A DNA stretch of 64,000 nucleotides, from NCBI GenBank assembly GCA_022059125.1, contig JAEUWY010000002.1, forward strand, positions 2,542,001 to 2,606,000. The letters are read 5' to 3'. A program made the position numbers and the translations under genes. Origin of the DNA: Corynespora cassiicola. Taxonomy: Eukaryota > Ascomycota > Dothideomycetes > Pleosporales > Corynesporascaceae. Position 1 is the first letter of the stretch; every line of letters starts with the position of its first letter. Below the pieces are notes generated by a model. The model saw only the letters and a list, made by a program, of their open reading frames with translations. It was not told the DNA's origin and did not search any database. Positions 52,200 through 64,000 of this stretch are shown one piece after another.

Positions 52200-52770
52200 T
52201 ATAGCGTAAATTTTTATATAATTTTAAACATCTTTACTAACAGAAAGCTAATAATAAGTTTTTTTTAATTAGTTTTAGCGTTTTATATATAATAAAATAA
52301 CCTGCTATACACGTATTATAGTTCTAAAATAAATTTTTTTATCTAATAGTTAGTTTATTTAAAATATATACTTTACTATTATATTTTAAATTTTTTTTTA
52401 TTCAAGCGCTAAGCGTCCGCTTTACTACGTTTTTAAATACTATTTTTACTATTTAAATTTATAATTTATTCTTAAATAAAAATATTTTTTTACTATAGCT
52501 AATATAAAATTTAAATAAATAATTAAAATTTTACTTTTATAGATTTACTACTAATTAGTATTTTAACTAATAAGTATAGCACGTATAGTATATATTTTAT
52601 AATACTAGTAGTAAAAATCTAACTAATTTTATGAATAGAAATAATATATATTTTATATATATTAATAAGCTGTGCCCGTTTGCGAATCTTTTTACTCTAT
52701 TTTTTATATTTTTTACTAAAAGTTTATTTTATAAACTAAGTTATAATTAGATTAGCAGCAGGTTTTTTTA

Positions 52771-52910
52771 TATATAATTTATGTTTTATAAAAAACTATC
52801 TATATAATTTATTTTTTATAAGAAACTATCTATATAATTTATTTTTTATAAGAAACTATCTATAAAGTTTATTTTTTATAAGAAACTATCTATAAAGTTT
52901 ATTTTTTTTA
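52771..52910. repeat. 30-bp tandem repeat (about 4.7 copies) inside the minus-strand retrotransposon
   Basis: Consecutive 30-bp units at 52771, 52801, 52831 and 52861 plus a partial at 52891, nearly identical. They sit in the linker between RNase H and integrase. The plus-strand copy has only about one unit (about 60,300-60,340). Thirty bases equal ten codons, so the array could have expanded while the polyprotein was still open. Confidence 0.85.
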
Positions 52911-55900
52911 AATAATATTTTATTTTAAAATTAAATACTGCTAAATATATTATTTATTTTATTTACTATAAATTAAGTTTTTATATAGCGCGTATACCGC
53001 GTAAATTATTATAATTACTTAGTATTTATATAGTATACTAAGTATTTTTAAAGTAGTATTACTACTATTTAAAGCTGTATATAATAGCTAAAAATTTTAA
53101 AATATAGACTTTATAGTTTAGCTCTACAGTTTATAATTTTTTTAATATAAAAGTAATTAAATACTATTTATAATTTTTAAATAGTTAAAAAAAAAAATTT
53201 AATATAGTAAAAATTAATGCGTCTGTTTTTACGCAAATTAAAAAAATAAAATTATAATAATATAAAATAAATATATTAAAAAAGTATTTTTTAGCTTTTA
53301 AAAAAAATTATTTACAGCTTTATTTTAGTAAAAATACTAGTTTTTTAAGTAAGTTTGTAAAAAAAATAATTTTTTTTTATATTTTTTAATAAAGTATTAG
53401 TAAAAATTAGTAAATTTTTAAAAAAAATTATAGTCTATTAATATTAGTTAGCTGCAACTATTAAGTTATAGTTTTTATTTAAATTAAATTAGTACACACG
53501 TTTTACGTACTTATAATAAATTTAAAAAAATATTTTTTATTTATTATATATATATATATTTATAAATTAATAAATATTTTTATTTTTATAGTAATTTAAA
53601 CACCGCACGTATAGCACACTAATAAAATATAAAATTATTACTACTAATATAAATAAAAATATTATTTAAATAAACTATATAGATATGGTCTGAATATTTA
53701 ATAAAAATTTTATTAATATAAACTTAGAAGCTTACAGAAGTATTTATTAATTTAAATAATATTATAAAATATTTAAAATAGTTATAGTAGGTTTTAAAAG
53801 CAGTTTTTTATTTATTATCTACTTTAATTTAAAGTTTATAGTAAATATTTTAAAAGTTTAAAATTATATAGTAACGTGCGCCTAATAAGCAGTTTAATAT
53901 TTTTTAATTAAAAAAAATAAATATTAATTTTTAATAGTAATAAAATTTAAATTTTTATAGTTTATACAGAGACGGAAAATTTTATTCTTTTAAAAAATAA
54001 ATAAAATTAAAACTTTAGTAGAGCTTATACTATATTATATTTAGTTATTTTATAGTATTTGCTTTAAGTATTTACGTAGTATTTTAAATTTATATAAAAA
54101 AAATTTATAAAGCAGACTATAAAGTAGTTTTTTTTTTATAAAAAAAATTATATAGTTTAATAATTTAAAATTAAAAAGTATAGCTATAGCTTTTTTATTA
54201 AATATATTAGTATAGTTTTTTAATACTTTTAGTACGCGTGTCACGTACTTTATATATACTTTAAATATATATACTTTATATTTTTTATTCCTATTTACGG
54301 CTTAGAGAATATTTAAAAAAAAAGATTTAAAATTAATTTTTCTATTTTTTTTTTTTAGTTTTTTAATAGTAACTAGCTAAGTATTTATACTAATATAGTT
54401 TTAACGCTATATTTAAACTCCGCAGTTAAAATAAATATACTTTTTTTAAATAAAAATTCTAGTAATAAAAATTTTCTTTTTATTAACGCTGTAAATAGTA
54501 GTTTATATTTCTTATTTTATATTTATATTATTTACTAAATATATTTAAACTGTATATACTGCGTAGATACTTTAGTAATATACTTTTATCTAGCTTAATT
54601 TCAAAAATTTAGCTTTTTTAATAAATAACAGATTTATTTCTACTATAATATATTAGCTAATTAAGCTAATATTTGCTTATAGGTTTAAAATAACTTATAA
54701 CTATTTTTTAGGTATTATATCTTTAAATGTACTATATATATATTTTATATTTAGTATAATATATATAAATATACGTTTTACTATTTTTTAATTAAAAATA
54801 AAATTTAGTTTTTTTCTGTTTAGTAGATATAAACTAAAATTTAGTTTAAATTACTGCTTTAGCATTTATTAGTATAGTAACTTATTTTTTAATACTTAAA
54901 ATAAATAATATTATTTTTATTACGTAGTAATTTATTTGCAGAAAGTATAAACGCGTTAACTATTTTTTATTTTTAAAATTTTTTATAATAATAATAATAT
55001 ATAAAAAATATATATATTACAGAAAGTTATTATAAATTACGTTTAAATATATAACTTAAAACTACTAAGTTTTTTTATATTACTAGTACTTAATAGTAGT
55101 TAATTATTACTTATTATATCTCTAACTAAAATTTTAAAAATAAGTATTAAACTTATTATAATTTAGTATATAGTATAAATTAGTTTTTTAAAATATTAAA
55201 ATATATTACAAACGCACAGACTGTTTAATTTTTTTATTAAATTATCTAAATATACGCTGTAGCAGCTTTTAAAATACAGTTAATAAAATTAAAAAATTAG
55301 TTAAGTATATAAATTTTAAAGTATTTTTAAGTTAGTTTTTTTTACGTATTTTAAACGTGCGTTTATAATATAAATACTATAGATTTTTTAAATTATTTAC
55401 TAAATATTATATAGTCTAAAAATTTTTACTGTTGCTATTATAAAACTTTTAAAATAATTATTAAAAAACTATTTTATTAAAATAAAAAAACTCGCAGTAT
55501 TTTTTAAAGTTTTTTTTTTCTATATTTTTTAGTTTAAGTATATACTTTAGTTATAGTAGCGTAAACACTCTAAATACGCTTTTTTATATATATATTTTAT
55601 ATATAAAACTTAGAATTTTTTTTAATAGCTAGTTTTATTATTTTTAAAGTAGCGTTTTTCTCTATATTTTTAAATTATATAATTTTAACTTCTAATACGT
55701 ATAAATATTATAGCTTTTAAAATTTATTACGTTCTTTTTCTACAGCTTAAATACGTTTATTAAATATTATAAAAGCGCTTATTATAAGTATTAATTACTT
55801 ATTATCTATAAAAAAAATATAAATATTATCTATCTTTTATAGTTATTAAAAAAACTATTATATTTTTTTAAAAAATATTTTTTAACTATCCGTACGCGTT

Positions 55901-55943
55901 TCAGAAGCTATTTTTAAACTATTATATTAAAAAATATTATTAT

Positions 55944-56139
55944 ATTAAAAAATTAGCTTTAAATAATAGTATTTATTTTATACTAAAATTAATAACAGAA
56001 AAATAGCTTAAATAATATATTAATAGTGGTCTTAAAAATAATATTTATTATATTAAAAATATATATTAAGCGCAGGTTTTACGCAGCTTACTTATTTTAC
56101 ACGCTAATATAAATACAGAATAGCTAAAATCCCGCAATA
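55944..56139 (-). repeat. 5' LTR of the minus-strand gypsy copy
   Basis: About 196 bp matching the two plus-strand LTRs in reverse orientation (start TATTGCGGGATT read on minus), with many transition differences. The left boundary is approximate. Confidence 0.7.
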
Positions 56140-57046
56140 TTTGTTATAAGTACTTTAATAATAAACGTACTAATTTACTAGTAAAAATATTTTTAACTTT
56201 TTATTTTTCAACTTTATTAATAAATACTCTAATAAATTTTAGAGTTTTTTATTGTAAAAGTAAATTATCTAGATTTTTATAAAAAATATTTAGTATAAAT
56301 ATATTATAAATTTTTAATTTAAAAAATAGTTTAAAGCAGTATAAGTAGCTTATTTTTTTTATTATTTTAAAAAAAATTATTTACTGTTTAGATAGCTTTC
56401 AGCTTAGTTTTATTAATAATAAATTTTTAATTTTTAAATATACTTTTTTTTTTATATTTTAATTTACTTAGTAGCAATAAAAATTAACTTAAACTTATAT
56501 TTATTTTTAAACTTTTTTTTAAAAAGTTTTTTATAATTTTTTATATTTTATATATTTAAAAAGTTAAAGCTAAAGTATTTTAGTAGTTTAGCTTTTTTTA
56601 AGATTTTTAAAGTTGAAATTTTTTTTAATATTAACTTTAATAAAGTTTAGAACTAAATAAAACTTAGTATAAAATTATTTTTTAATTTATATATAGTAAA
56701 GTAATTTAAGTGCGATCTATTAATAGCAGAAATTTACTTTAGTTATTTTAGTAGTAGCTTATAAATAGTTTTAGTTTTTAGTTAATATATTAATTTATAA
56801 TTTTAGTTTAGCTATTTATTTTTTTATAGTATACAGTAAATAGTTTAATTTTAACGCTAATAATATAATAAAAATTTAATTAAAAGCTAGAGATAAACTG
56901 CGGTTTTTAGTTAGATATAATAATTTTTAAAATATATTTAAATTAATATATTTACTAAATAAATAGAAACGCTATACTATTTACATTAATATTTTTATAA
57001 TATAAAATTAATATAGCTTATTTAGAAAGTTAATTAATATAACGAA
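56140..57046. other. AT-rich spacer between two head-to-head LTRs
   Basis: About 0.9 kb between opposed 5' LTRs. Simple A/T-rich sequence with no recognisable terminal repeat or frame; probably older mutated repeat DNA into which the retrotransposons inserted. Confidence 0.45.
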
Positions 57047-57243
57047 TGTTACGGGATTCCTGCTATTCTGTATTTATGTTAGCGTGTAAAGCAAGCGAGC
57101 TGCGTAAAACCTGCGCTTAACACGCGCTTAAAACGTAATAAGTATTATTTTTAGAACTACTATTAATATATTATTTAAGCTATCTTTCTATTATTAATTC
57201 TAATATAAAGCAAATACTATTACCTAAAGCTAGATTTTTTACA
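57047..57243 (+). repeat. 5' LTR of plus-strand chromovirus
   Basis: 197 bp, TGTTACGGGATT...TTTACA, with canonical TG...CA ends. It matches 63,330-63,526 at the same length with C/T and G/A differences. Confidence 0.85.
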
Positions 57244-57299
57244 TAATAATATTTTTTAATATAATAATCTGAAAATAGCTTCTGAAACGCGTACAGATA

Positions 57300-60200
57300 G
57301 TTAAAAAGCACCTCTAAAAAAGATATAGCAGCTTTTTAAATAACTACAGAAAATAAATAACGCGTATATTTCTCTTATTAATAATAAGTAACTAATACCT
57401 ATAATAAGCGCTTTTATAACGCTTAATAAGTGTATTTAAGCTGTAGAGAAGCGACGCGATAAGCTTTAAAAGCTATAACACTTACGCGTATTAAAAGCTG
57501 AAATTATATAACTTAAAAATATAGAGAAAAGTACTATTTTAAGCGTAATAGAACTAGCTATTAAAGAAACCTCTAAGTTCTACGCGTAAGATATATATAA
57601 AAAAGGCGTATCTAGAGCGTTTACGCTACTGCAGCTAAAACGTATACTTAAACTAAAAAACTTAGCAGAATATAGAAAAAAAAACTTTAAAAAATACTGT
57701 AAGTTTTTCTGTTTTTACAAAATAGCTTTTCAGCTACTATTTTAGAAGTTCTATAATAGCAACAGTAAAGTTTTTTAGACTATATAATACTTAGTAGATA
57801 ATCTAAAAAAACTATAGTACTTATATTATAAATACACGTTTAAAGCACGTAGAGAGATACTAATCTAAAAATACTTTAAAATTTATATACTTAACTTACT
57901 TTCTAATTTTATTAACTGTATTTTAGAAACTGCTACAGCGTATACTTAAACTATTTAATAAAAAAATTAAACAGTCTGCGCGTTCGCAATATATCTTAAT
58001 ATTTTAAAAAACTAATTTACGCTCTATACTAAATCGCAACAGATCTAATACCTATTTTTAAAATTTTAACTAAAAATATAACAGGTAATAACTAATTACT
58101 ACTAGATACTGGTAATACGAGAGGACTTAGTAGTTTTAAGCTTTACTTTTAAGCGTAATCTGCAATAACTTTCTGTAATATATATACTTTTTACACGCAA
58201 TAATTACTATAAAAAATCTAAAAAATAGAAAATAGCTAACGCGTTTATATTTTCTGCAAACAAATTACTACGCAATAAAAATAATATTACCTGTTTTAAG
58301 TACTAGAAAATAAACTACTACGCTAATAAATACTGAAGCAGTAACTTAAACTAGATTCTAGTCCGTATCTACTAGACGGAAAAAAGCTAGATTTTATTTA
58401 TAACCCGGGAACAGTAAAGCGTACTTCTATATATATTATACTGGGTATAAAGCGCACGTGCAGCGTATCTAAAAACATAACGCTTAAAAAGTAGTTATAA
58501 GTTATTTTAAACTTATAAGCAGACGTCAGCTTAATTAGCTAACATATTATAGTAGAAATAAATCTGTTATTTATTAGAGGAGCCGAGCTTTTTAAGTTAG
58601 ACTAAATAGAAGTATACTGCTAAAGTATTTATACAGTATATACAATTTAGGTGCGTTTAGTAAATAATATAAGCGCGGAATAAAAAGTACAGACTACTAT
58701 TTACAGCGTTAATAAAAAAAAAGCGCTTTTATTACTAGAAAACCTTTTTTTTAAAAAAGAGTATATTTATTTTAACTGTAAAGTTTAAATATAGCGTTAA
58801 AGTTATACTAGCGCGAACATCTAGCTAGTTACTATTAAAAAACTAAAAAAAAAAATAGAAAAAACTAACTCTAGCTTTTTTTTTCTAAATATTCTCTAGG
58901 CTACAGGTAACGATAAAAAATATAAAGTGTATATTTTTAAAGTGTATATAGCGTACGCAACGCGCGTGCTAAAAGTACTAAAAAACTATACTAACGTATT
59001 TAATAAAAAAGCTGTAACTATACTTTCTAATTTTAAATTATTAAACTACGTAATTTTTTTAATAAAAAGAAAAAAACTGCTGTACAGTCTATTTTATAAT
59101 TTTTTTTTACGTAAGCTTAAAGTGCTACGCGAATACTTAAAACAGACGCTATAAAACAGTTAGATATAATACAGTATAAGTTCTGCGGGAGCTCTAATTC
59201 TATTTATTTTTAAAAAAAACAGAACTTTCCGCCTCTGCGTAGACTATAAAAGCCTAAACTCTGTTACTATTAAAAATTAATACCTGCTTTTTTTAATTAG
59301 AGAAACGTTAGACCGCCTATTAGGCGTACGTTACTATATAACTTTAGACTTTTAAAATACCTATTACAGACTTTAAATTAAAGCAGGTAATAAGTAAAAA
59401 ACCGCTTTTAGAACCCGCTACAGCTACTTTAAATACTTTATAATACTATTTAGGTTAACGAATACCCCCGTAAGCTTCTAAGCCTATATTAATAAAGCTT
59501 TTATTAAATATCTAAACTATATTTACGTAGTCTATCTAGACGATATTTTTATTTATACTAGTAGCGATAATTTTGCGCTTTATTAGCGCGCTGTATACAC
59601 AGTACTTAAATTACTACAGAAAATAGAACTATTTATTAATCTACAGAAATGTATATTTATATTAGATAAAGTGTACTTTTTTAGATTTATTATAGATACG
59701 TAAAGCGTGTGCGCTAACCTAGCTTAAATAAAAACTATTATTTAATAGCCGCAGCTAACTAATATTAAAAAACTACAATTTTTTTTAGAATTTACTAACT
59801 TTTACTAACACTTTATTAAAAGATATATAAAAAAAACTGTTTTTTTTACAGACTTACTTAAAAAAAACTAGAACTTCTACTAGAATAAGGCTGTAAACAA
59901 TTTTTTTATAAAGCTAAAAACTTACTTTTTAAGTGCGCTTATTCTGCGCTATTATAATTCTATTTATTTAATTCGCGTAGAGACAGACGCGTTAACCTTT
60001 ACTATATTAAATATTCTCTCTTAACTATTTAAAAACTATAAATAGTATTTAGTTACTTTTATATTAAGAAAATTACAGGCTGCAGAGCTAAACTACAAAG
60101 TTTATAACCTAAAGCTTTTAGCTATTATATACAGCTTTAAGCAGTAGCGATACTATTTTAAAAGCACTTAGTACACTATACAGATACTAAGTAATTATAA

Positions 60201-62060
60201 TAATCTGCGCGGTATGCGCGCGGTATAAAAACTTAATCTATAATAAGTAAAATAGGTAATATATTTAGTAGCGTTTAATTTTAAAGTAAAGTATTACTTA
60301 AAAAAAATAAACTCTGCGGACAGCTTTTTATAAAAAGCAGATTATATATAGAAAAATCTGCTGCTAATTTAATTATTACCTACTTTACAGAATAAATTAT
60401 TAGTAAAAAATATAGTTAGCGGAGTAAAAGAATCCGCGAATAAGCACAGCTTATTAAACGTATATAAAACGCATATTACTTTTATTTACAGAACTAGTTA
60501 AGTCTTTACTGCTAGTACTATAAAATACATACTATACGTACTATACTTATTAGCTAAAGTACTAGTTAGCAGCAAATCTGTAAAAGTAAAGTTTTAATTA
60601 CTTATTTAAACTCTGCGTTAGCTGTAGTAAAAAAACACTTTTACCTAAAAACAAATTATAAGCTTAGATAATAAAAATAGTACTTAAAAACGTAGTAAAG
60701 CGTACGTTTAGTATTTAAATAAAAAAAAAGTTTTAAGATATAATAGTAGAGTATACGTTCTAAATAAACTAGCTATTAAGTAAAAAATTTTATTCTAGAA
60801 CTATAATACGCGTATAGCAGGCTATTTTAACGCACGTAGAACGCTAGAGCTAATTAAAAAAATCTATTATTAGCTTTTTATTAGTAAGAACGTTTAAAAT
60901 TACGTAAAAACTTACGCTATATACTAAAAAAGTAAAACTTTAAAATATAGTAAATATAAAAAGCTATTACTGCTGCTGGTATCTGAGAATATTTTTAAAA
61001 AAGTAACACTAGACTTTATTACTAGCTTACTTTTAGTAAAAAATTTTTTAGAAAACGCGTTTAATGCGATTTTTATAATAGTATACTGTTTTTTAAAAAT
61101 AGCTTTTTATATACTAGTTTTAAAAATATAGAACGCAAAATAGTTCGCGGAAGCTTACTTTACGAATATTATATTAAAGTTTAAAATACAGAAAGATATT
61201 ATATTAAACAGAGAAGCTATTTTTATTTTTAAGTTTTAGACAGAAATATACTACTAACTATAAATAAAGCGTAAATTAAATATTACTTTCTATCTGCAGA
61301 CAGACAGATAAACTAAATACTAGAACTAGATACTAAAATAATACTTTTAGATGTTTACCTTATTATTCTAAAGTAATTAAGTATAACTTTTACTAATAGC
61401 ATAATTTATTTATAATAACTTAGTATATAAATCTACAAAAACTACGCTTTTTTACGCGGTTTATAGTAAGAACTTTTTACTTACTAAGCCTTCTAAGAAC
61501 AGCAGGCTAGAAAAAAAAATACTAAATATAATTAATAGAGTTAAGCGTATGTATAGCGCAAAAACAGCGCTTATAAAGCACCTAAAAAAAGCACAGAAAT
61601 ATTAATACCAGTACTATAACTAAAAACACAAACATAAGACTTTCCGCTTAAAAGATTAAGTACTGCTTAATACTAAATATATAAATCTAGTATAATAACT
61701 AAGTAGAAAGCTTACTAGTAAATTTATTAGTTTATTTAGAATTTAAAGTACAGTTAGATCGCAGGCATACCGCTTACTTCTACTACTTTTATATTATATT
61801 TATAATATATTTTATATTTCTTTACTGGAGCGATAGAAACTAAAACTAAAAAAAAAAAAAAATAACACACATCTCTCTAATATTATACTAGAAAAAGAAG
61901 AAGTTTAGGAAGTAGAAAAAATTCTTAGAAAACGTTTAAAAAAAAGTTAACTATAATATTTACTCCGCTGGAAAAGGTATAATAATTTCTAAAATATATA
62001 AACTTTAGCTTTAGACTTTAAAAATATAGAAGATATAGTCTGTAACTATAAATCGGGACT
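57300..62060 (+). pseudogene. gag-pol remnant of the plus-strand chromovirus
   Basis: Interrupted polyprotein. The longest surviving frame is 75 aa (58927-59154) just before the RT domain. Downstream frames still show recognisable gypsy residues: KAFIKYLNYIY then VVYLDDIFIY for the RT active site, RRTLELIKK in the integrase zinc domain, and LRWKRYNN of a chromodomain. Replacement of conserved Gln/Arg/Trp codons by stops and of Pro/Ala/Gly by Leu/Thr/Arg-type residues fits C-to-T and G-to-A damage. Confidence 0.75.
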
Positions 62061-63329
62061 AAAATTTTTACGTATAAAAAAAAAGTAAATAATATATAAA
62101 CCGCACGAAGATCGCACTAAAACCGTATATTAAAATAGTAAAAAATTATTAGCTTAAAGTTTATAAATACTATATATAAAAGCAGTGCTAGATTAGCGCC
62201 GCACCCGCTAAAACGCAGATTATTACTTTTTTTTATTTTTTTTTCTGCTAGACAGATTATTTCTACTTTTTTTTTAGAGTTATTTTTAGACTTAGAGTCG
62301 GATTTATTTAGCTTACTACTAGCACTACTACTTTATAAATATATTAGTATATATTATAAATATATTACAGACGCGAACTTACTATATAGATTAAATAGCT
62401 AATAATCTGCTTAAGCGCACTCGTAATATAACACTGCTTAACTAAAATTAATTTAAAAAATTACGCTAACGTAGTAGACACTTAAATAATAATTTTTAAA
62501 AATATACTACTATAAACAGTAACGCAGCAGTAGTTAGTAAGTTTAAAATTAAATTAGCGTTAGTAACGCGTAAACTTAACGCCGGCTATAATTACAGTAG
62601 TATTAGTTCTAAACGTAGTAGTAGTAGTAATAGTAGTATTATAGCGCGTACAAAACCTGTATAAATAATTTAAGTAACTATTAAACTTTTAAAGAATTTA
62701 TAAATATTAGCTAAAGCATATTTATAACGCACAATATTAAGATTACTTACAGCTGTATAACTACTATAGTTACTTTTAATATAATACTCGCACTAACAGT
62801 ACTTAAATATTTTATAAAATTTTATCTGCTTTATAACGTTCTGCGCGTAATATATATATATTATATACGCTATAATAATATCCGCACGCTTTTTAGTGTT
62901 AGACTATATAAAAAAACGCGTATTACAAAGATACGTTTTTTTAATATATTTAGAGTTAGAATAGTAAACTATAATAAGAGCGACAAGCTTGCGCTTTAAA
63001 TACAGTATAAAAATATTTTAAAAATACTAAACACAAGTAGAGCGAGAGCGCCGTTATTTATATACTACTTTTATAGCTTATTTTTACTAAATTTTTAAAA
63101 TATAAAGCAGTAAACAGACTCTATTATAATATAATAAATATTACGAGATTAGGCATATAACGCGTAAATATACTATATATAATACACGTGTAAAGCGCGT
63201 TAAAAACGTAAACGCAGAATATATTTTTAGATACTTTTTTTTTTTTTTAAAATAAAAGCGAAAGTTTTTTATTAAAGCTAATAGATTGCTGCTAGAGACT
63301 GCAGCTAAAAAAAAAAGTTCTGTAATAAA

Positions 63330-63526
63330 TATTACGGGATTTCTGCTATTCTGTATTTATATTAGCGTGTAAAGCAAGCGAGCTGCGTAAAATCTGTGTT
63401 TAACGCGCGCTTAAGACGCGATAAGTATTATTTTTAAAACTACTATTAATATATTGTTCGAGCTATCTTTCCGTTATCAATCCTAGTGTAAAGCAAATAC
63501 TATTGCCTGAAGCTAGATTCTTTACA
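63330..63526 (+). repeat. 3' LTR of plus-strand chromovirus
   Basis: 197 bp. The first two bases are TA instead of TG (a G-to-A change); it ends TTTACA. It keeps a slightly higher GC content than the 5' LTR in its middle (TTGTTCGAGCTATCTTTCCG), so the two LTRs were mutated to different extents. Confidence 0.85.
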
Positions 63527-63531
63527 ATTAA

Positions 63532-64000
63532 TAATTACTAAAATTTAGTTTTATTTAGCTTTATTACTAAAATATTTTTTAAAATTTATATAAAAATATT
63601 ATATAAATTTATTTAAAATAAAAAGTAAATAAATTTTTTTAGTAGTTTAAATTTATTTTAAATATATTTATTAACAGACAAAGTAATTTTTTATATATTA
63701 TTTATATAAACTAACTATATTTTTTTATTAGTATTGTTAAACTAGTAACTAGTAAGTTTTTATAAAGCTAAAATATATAAAAAAAACTTAGTTATAAGTT
63801 TTTTATATTAAGCGTGTAATAAGCGTAAAATTTTAAAAAATATATAACTAATATTAATATAATATAAGTCTGTTATATGTTTAGTACTAATTAAATAAAT
63901 TTTTATATTTTTTCTTAAAGCTTAATTAATTTTTTTTAAAGCTTAATTAATTTTTTTTTAGAAAAATATTAATAAGTTTAAAAAATTAAAGTTTAAAAAG
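63532..64000. other. AT-rich repeat DNA to window edge
   Basis: No frame or terminal repeat recognised; AATTAATTTTTTTTA-like direct repeats occur near 63,915-63,960. Confidence 0.5.

Larger units (their letters stand above)
49400..55700 (-). pseudogene. gag-pol remnant of the minus-strand Ty3/gypsy copy
   Basis: Degenerate coding region. The longest surviving frame is 64 aa (54244-54050) containing VLKNYTNIFNKKA and LKILRKYLKQ-like residues. These correspond to the segment just before the reverse transcriptase fingers in Ty3/gypsy pol. Other frames are interrupted. It is disrupted further by the nested element at 50,379-52,199. Confidence 0.65.
49365..56139 (-). mobile_element. Truncated RIP-degraded Ty3/gypsy retrotransposon, minus strand
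   Basis: Minus-strand copy of the same family as the element at 57,047-63,526. It starts at a 5' LTR (56139-55944) and runs leftward through gag, reverse transcriptase (fragment 54244-54050), RNase H and integrase. It is split by a DNA transposon at 50,379-52,199 and ends, without a 3' LTR, near 49,365 just after the segment matching the other copy's post-integrase region. All genes are broken by stops created by C/T and G/A changes. Confidence 0.75.
57047..63526 (+). mobile_element. RIP-degraded Ty3/gypsy LTR retrotransposon (chromovirus), full length
   Basis: 6,480 bp with 197-bp LTRs at both ends. The internal order is gag with a mutated CCHC-like knuckle (58,289-58,333), protease region, reverse transcriptase (from about 58,930; YLDDI at 59,533-59,547), RNase H (about 59,980-60,200), integrase (about 60,780-61,740) and a chromodomain-like core LRWKRYNN at 61,963-61,986. 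RT before integrase defines Ty3/gypsy, and the chromodomain defines the chromovirus branch. Stops in every domain make it dead. Confidence 0.85.
43860..64000. other. RIP-mutated, AT-saturated transposon block
   Basis: About 20 kb in which runs of A/T dominate, ATG codons and CA/TG dinucleotides are scarce and TA is in excess. This is the hallmark of repeat-induced point mutation (C-to-T, mainly at CpA) in ascomycete repeats. Paired copies within the block differ mostly by C/T and G/A. No intact ORF above 75 aa is found. Individual elements are listed separately; the block continues past the window edge. Confidence 0.9.

Noticed and set aside
52771..52910. Regular 30-bp repeats as a CRISPR array
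   Set aside because: Units are directly adjacent with no spacers, in a eukaryotic retrotransposon.
57042..63531. Five-base target-site duplication around the plus-strand chromovirus (ACGAA versus ATTAA)
   Set aside because: One difference is G versus T, which RIP cannot explain, and the flanks are so AT-rich that partial matches are expected; not called.
43860..64000. Mitochondrial DNA insertion as an explanation for the AT-rich sequence
   Set aside because: No mitochondrial gene was recognised; the content is Ty3/gypsy and TIR elements with transition-type damage, which fits RIP.

Overview
This window is nuclear DNA of a filamentous ascomycete (Pezizomycotina). The evidence is the short 47-129 nt introns with GT...CTAAC/CTGAC...AG signals, the gene families present (AAR2, SNF8/VPS22, YAK1, NIP1/eIF3c, SidA, a SidC/NPS2-type synthetase), and a long AT-saturated block of repeats that looks destroyed by repeat-induced point mutation (RIP). 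A Dothideomycete would fit best, but that is a guess. No rRNA, tRNA or CRISPR array was recognised.

Region 1 (1-16.3 kb) is a GC-rich housekeeping segment. It holds a PAP2 lipid phosphatase (-), the ESCRT-II subunit SNF8 (-), the U5 snRNP assembly factor AAR2 (+), a small LITAF-domain protein (+), translation factor eIF3c (-) and the DYRK-family kinase YAK1 (-). Introns were placed by joining frames at consensus splice sites, and every multi-exon model closes in frame.

Region 2 (16.3-43.3 kb) is a hydroxamate siderophore gene cluster. It contains L-ornithine N5-monooxygenase sidA (-), a full-size ABCB-type ABC transporter (-), and, divergent from the transporter, a very large nonribosomal peptide synthetase (about 5388 aa). 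The synthetase has four A-T-C modules followed by two T-C units, the layout of a ferrichrome/ferricrocin synthetase (SidC/NPS2 family). Convergent to its 3' end lies a 2-oxoglutarate/Fe(II) dioxygenase with an apparent mitochondrial presequence. Six exact copies of the 9-mer ATCWGATAA, the binding consensus of the iron GATA repressor SreA/Sre/Urbs1, lie upstream of sidA (3) and in the transporter/NRPS divergent promoter (3). I saw none elsewhere in the window. SidA would supply N5-hydroxyornithine, the synthetase would assemble the cyclic peptide, the transporter would move it, and SreA would silence the set when iron is plentiful. No acyltransferase gene is present here.

Region 3 (about 43.9-64.0 kb) is an AT-rich block of nested, heavily mutated transposons. 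It contains two opposed copies of a terminal-inverted-repeat element, a fold-back element, a minus-strand Ty3/gypsy copy split by a 1,821-bp Tc1/mariner-like insertion with a TA duplication, and a plus-strand Ty3/gypsy chromovirus with two 197-bp LTRs. No intact host gene is visible there. The siderophore cluster therefore sits at the edge of a likely heterochromatic block.
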